Assembly: GCA_934254985.1 (NCBI GenBank)
Contig: CAKQMS010000001.1
Location: forward strand, 124,001-188,000
DNA length: 64,000 bases
Origin: an uncultured Prevotella sp.
GTDB taxonomy: Bacteria; Bacteroidota; Bacteroidia; Bacteroidales; Bacteroidaceae
Direction: 5' to 3'
Part shown: in pieces, positions 62,384 through 64,000 of the stretch
Numbering within the stretch: position 1 is the stretch's first letter
Layout: the number at the start of each line of letters is the position of its first letter
Program-made: the position numbers and the translations under genes
The notes under the pieces: model-generated
What the model was told of the DNA's origin: nothing
What the model saw: the letters and a program-made list of their open reading frames with translations, nothing else
Databases searched by the model: none

Positions 62384-62420
62384 GAGAATCGATTATGCCA
62401 CTCCGACCTAATCGATTCTC
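62384..62420 (-). other. Intercistronic hairpin between purH and mreB
   Basis: GAGAATCGATTA and TAATCGATTCTC form a perfect 12-bp stem with a 13-base loop, extendable by weaker pairing. There is no T-tract, so it is more likely a processing or stability element, or a partial attenuator, than a full terminator. Confidence 0.55.
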
Positions 62421-62432
62421 AATTCTTCAATC

Positions 62433-63026
62433 TTACTTCACGAACCACTCGTGAATAGCGGTATCATAGTGACTGCTTACACCGAACGCACGAGCCGCAA
62501 ACATCTTGCGGTCTTCGATATCGGTTTCTGCACCCTTCTTGTTAAGGATGTCGAGCAATACGCCATACTCAGCCTTGCTTGGCACGATGACAACATCCTT
62601 GAAGTTCTTTGCTCCAGCACGGATGAGCGAGATACCACCGATATCAATCTTCTCGATGATGTCTGCCTCAGAAGCACCACTTGCTACTGTCTGCTCGAAT
62701 GGGTAGAGGTCTACGATTACGAGGTCGATACCAGGAATCTCATACTGAGCCATCTGAGCAACATCGCCTTCATTTTCGCGACGAGCCAAGATACCTCCAA
62801 AAATCTTTGGGTGAAGAGTCTTTACGCGACCACCCAAGATTGAAGGATATGTTGTGAGGCTCTCTACTGCCTGACATTCATAGCCCAATGATTCGATAAA
62901 CTTCTGTGTACCGCCTGTAGAAAGGAACTTTACGCCTTCAGCGTTCAACTTTGCAAGGAGCTCATCAAGACCATCCTTGTGGAAGACTGACACCAACGCA
63001 GTCTTAATCTTTTTTGTTTCAGCCAT
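62433..63026 (-). CDS. purH: IMP cyclohydrolase (PurH N-terminal domain only)
   Basis: The 197-residue protein matches the N-terminal MGS-like domain of PurH, which closes FAICAR to IMP. Typical parts are KTALVSVFHKDGLDELLAKL, FLSTGGTQKFIESLG, TYPSILGGRVKTLHPKIFGG and IEKIDIGGISLIRAGAKN. Bifunctional PurH has about 510 residues; the AICAR transformylase domain is missing, and 107 noncoding bases with no remnant follow. The stop lies after a complete domain, so this looks like a genuine stand-alone enzyme rather than a broken gene. The transformylase must be encoded elsewhere. Confidence 0.9.
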   Translation of the reverse strand: MAETKKIKTALVSVFHKDGLDELLAKLNAEGVKFLSTGGTQKFIESLGYECQAVESLTTYPSILGGRVKTLHPKIFGGILARRENEGDVAQMAQYEIPGIDLVIVDLYPFEQTVASGASEADIIEKIDIGGISLIRAGAKNFKDVVIVPSKAEYGVLLDILNKKGAETDIEDRKMFAARAFGVSSHYDTAIHEWFVK

Positions 63027-63093
63027 AAAAAAATTGTATACAATTATTGTTTAAAATGAGGGAGCAACTCCTCACCTATTGGTTTGCAATGTG

Positions 63094-63101
63094 CAAAGTT
63101 A
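63094..63101 (-). promoter_or_regulatory. Probable -7 element of the purH/mre operon
   Basis: Minus-strand TAACTTTG followed by CACA implies a leader of about 60 bases that contains a small TGAGG/CTCCTCA hairpin (63056-63074). Confidence 0.55.
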
Positions 63102-63186
63102 CACATTTTTAAGATAACAGCCCCTACTTTCAGTAGGAAACTGCTATTTTCAAGATGTTAAATTATCCCAAGTCAAGTATCGTGGC

Positions 63187-64000
63187 TTACGCCTTCAAAC
63201 TGTCTTGGTACCACTCAAAGAGTTTCTTCACACCGTCTTCTATCTCAACCTTGTGTGTCCAACCCAAAGAATGAAGCTTGCTTACATCAATAAGCTTACG
63301 TGGTGTGCCGTCAGGCTTGGTAGCATCCCAAACCACTTCACCCTCGAAGCCTACAGCCTCAACAACGAGCTGTGCCAAAGCCTTGATAGTAAGTTCCTTG
63401 CCTGTACCAACATTGATATGACAGTTTCTGATTTCGCCCAACGATGGTATAGCACCGCCACGACCTTCTGAGTTGTTTCTATCTACAGCGCCATCTGTCT
63501 TTGCACCATAGAATACAGAAGAATATTTCTCAATGCCGATAACATCGCTGAAGTCTACATTCAACAACACATGAACGCTGGCATCAGCCATATCTTCACT
63601 CCAGAGGAATTCGCGCAATGGACTACCAGTACCCCAAAGCGTAACCTTATTATTCTCAATACCATAATAAGCCAAAGCTTTCAATATGCGCTCCTTGTCG
63701 TTGCTGCCATCCACATTACCTTCACCGATAATAGCACGTAGCTTGTCGGTAGGGTTTATTGGGCGCTTGTCCATATCCACACGAATAGCCTGCCAATTGT
63801 CGTCATGAAGCAACTTGGCGAGATATATCTTACGCATCATGGCTGGCATCACATGCGAGTTCTCAAGATGGAAATTGTCGTTAGGACCATACAAGTTGGT
63901 TGGCATAACGGCGATATAGTTTGTACCATACTGCAGATTGTAAGATTCACACATCTTCAATCCTGCAATCTTGGCAATAGCATATTCCTCATTGGTATAT
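63187..64000 (-). CDS. fcl: GDP-L-fucose synthase, C-terminal part (5' end beyond the window)
   Basis: Fcl epimerises and reduces GDP-4-keto-6-deoxymannose to GDP-fucose. The frame is open to the right edge, where 63961-64000 add [12 protein letters not shown] with the catalytic Tyr and Lys of the YxxxK motif. The substrate-binding part follows: [31 protein letters not shown] and [20 protein letters not shown]. The product would supply fucose for surface glycans. The remaining N-terminal Rossmann part lies outside the window. Confidence 0.92.
   Translation of the reverse strand, partial: YTNEEYAIAKIAGLKMCESYNLQYGTNYIAVMPTNLYGPNDNFHLENSHVMPAMMRKIYLAKLLHDDNWQAIRVDMDKRPINPTDKLRAIIGEGNVDGSNDKERILKALAYYGIENNKVTLWGTGSPLREFLWSEDMADASVHVLLNVDFSDVIGIEKYSSVFYGAKTDGAVDRNNSEGRGGAIPSLGEIRNCHINVGTGKELTIKALAQLVVEAVGFEGEVVWDATKPDGTPRKLIDVSKLHSLGWTHKVEIEDGVKKLFEWYQDSLKA

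Noticed and set aside
62433..63026. purH read as a pseudogene by truncation
   Set aside because: The domain is complete, ends in a normal stop, and no trace of the transformylase domain follows, so a stand-alone enzyme is more likely.
1..64000. tRNA, rRNA, insertion sequence or integrated phage
   Set aside because: I saw no cloverleaf-like sequence, rRNA segment, transposase or integrase in the intergenic regions or frames; a dedicated tRNA scan was not possible.

Overview
The window comes from a Bacteroidota chromosome, most likely Prevotella/Segatella or a close relative. The evidence is a 291-residue RpoD-type sigma factor, a MurF-Alr fusion, GldH, DUF3098, DUF4251 and GSCFA families, an UpxY/NusG-like antiterminator, an ECF sigma factor joined to an outer-membrane barrel, and repeated promoters of the Bacteroidota form (TTTG about 19-20 bases before TAnnTTTG). 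I saw no rRNA, tRNA, CRISPR array, transposase or integrase. Most of the window is chromosomal core with a few accessory islands.

Layout. 1-5165: the end of a GSCFA protein, then xylulokinase, xylose isomerase and a secreted GH43 enzyme, which together take xylosides to xylulose-5-phosphate. 5166-5975: a nested palindrome and an orphan DUF2442 gene. 5976-12660: MurF-Alr, then a uronate cluster of an orphan galactitol-type EIIC, a KduI with a signal peptide and a hexuronate-type MFS carrier. 12692-15325 (minus): a radical SAM enzyme, a Gfo/Idh/MocA oxidoreductase and a lipoprotein. 15402-17120 (minus): one protein that runs from ECF sigma factor through a membrane helix and a collagen-like linker to a beta-barrel. 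17226-20146 (minus): a BASS-type transporter and TypA, with rpsO divergent.

20842-28397 (minus) is the most unusual locus. It is a tight six-gene operon: UpxY/NusG-like antiterminator, HerA-type ATPase with a C-terminal Cys cluster, an acidic repeat protein, an SPFH protein with a SHOCT-like tail, a four-helix membrane protein and a zinc-ribbon membrane protein. A well-formed promoter and a leader of about 320 bases precede it. The SPFH plus zinc-ribbon pairing recalls the Bacillus ydjGHI genes that accompany PspA, which suggests an envelope or membrane-associated machine. That function is inference.

28637-35374 (minus): an RND tripartite efflux operon ending in an LpxA-family gene. 36002-37426: CCA-adding enzyme. 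37547-42864 (plus): a small lipoprotein, DUF1599, a DoxX-like/thioredoxin-like membrane protein in frame with TpiA, a SPOR protein, FolE and ExoIII. 43047-47444: ftsX, DUF3098, uppP, truB, queA, folK. 47607-50568: an AraC-type HTH protein, an RpoD-like sigma factor and isocitrate dehydrogenase. 50716-56479: an OmpA lipoprotein, a DUF4251 lipoprotein, MetF, DNA polymerase III delta prime, RicT and GldH. 56572-63026 (minus): the cell-shape operon rodA, mrdA, mreD, mreC, mreB, preceded by a purH that holds only the IMP cyclohydrolase domain. 63187-64000: partial GDP-L-fucose synthase.
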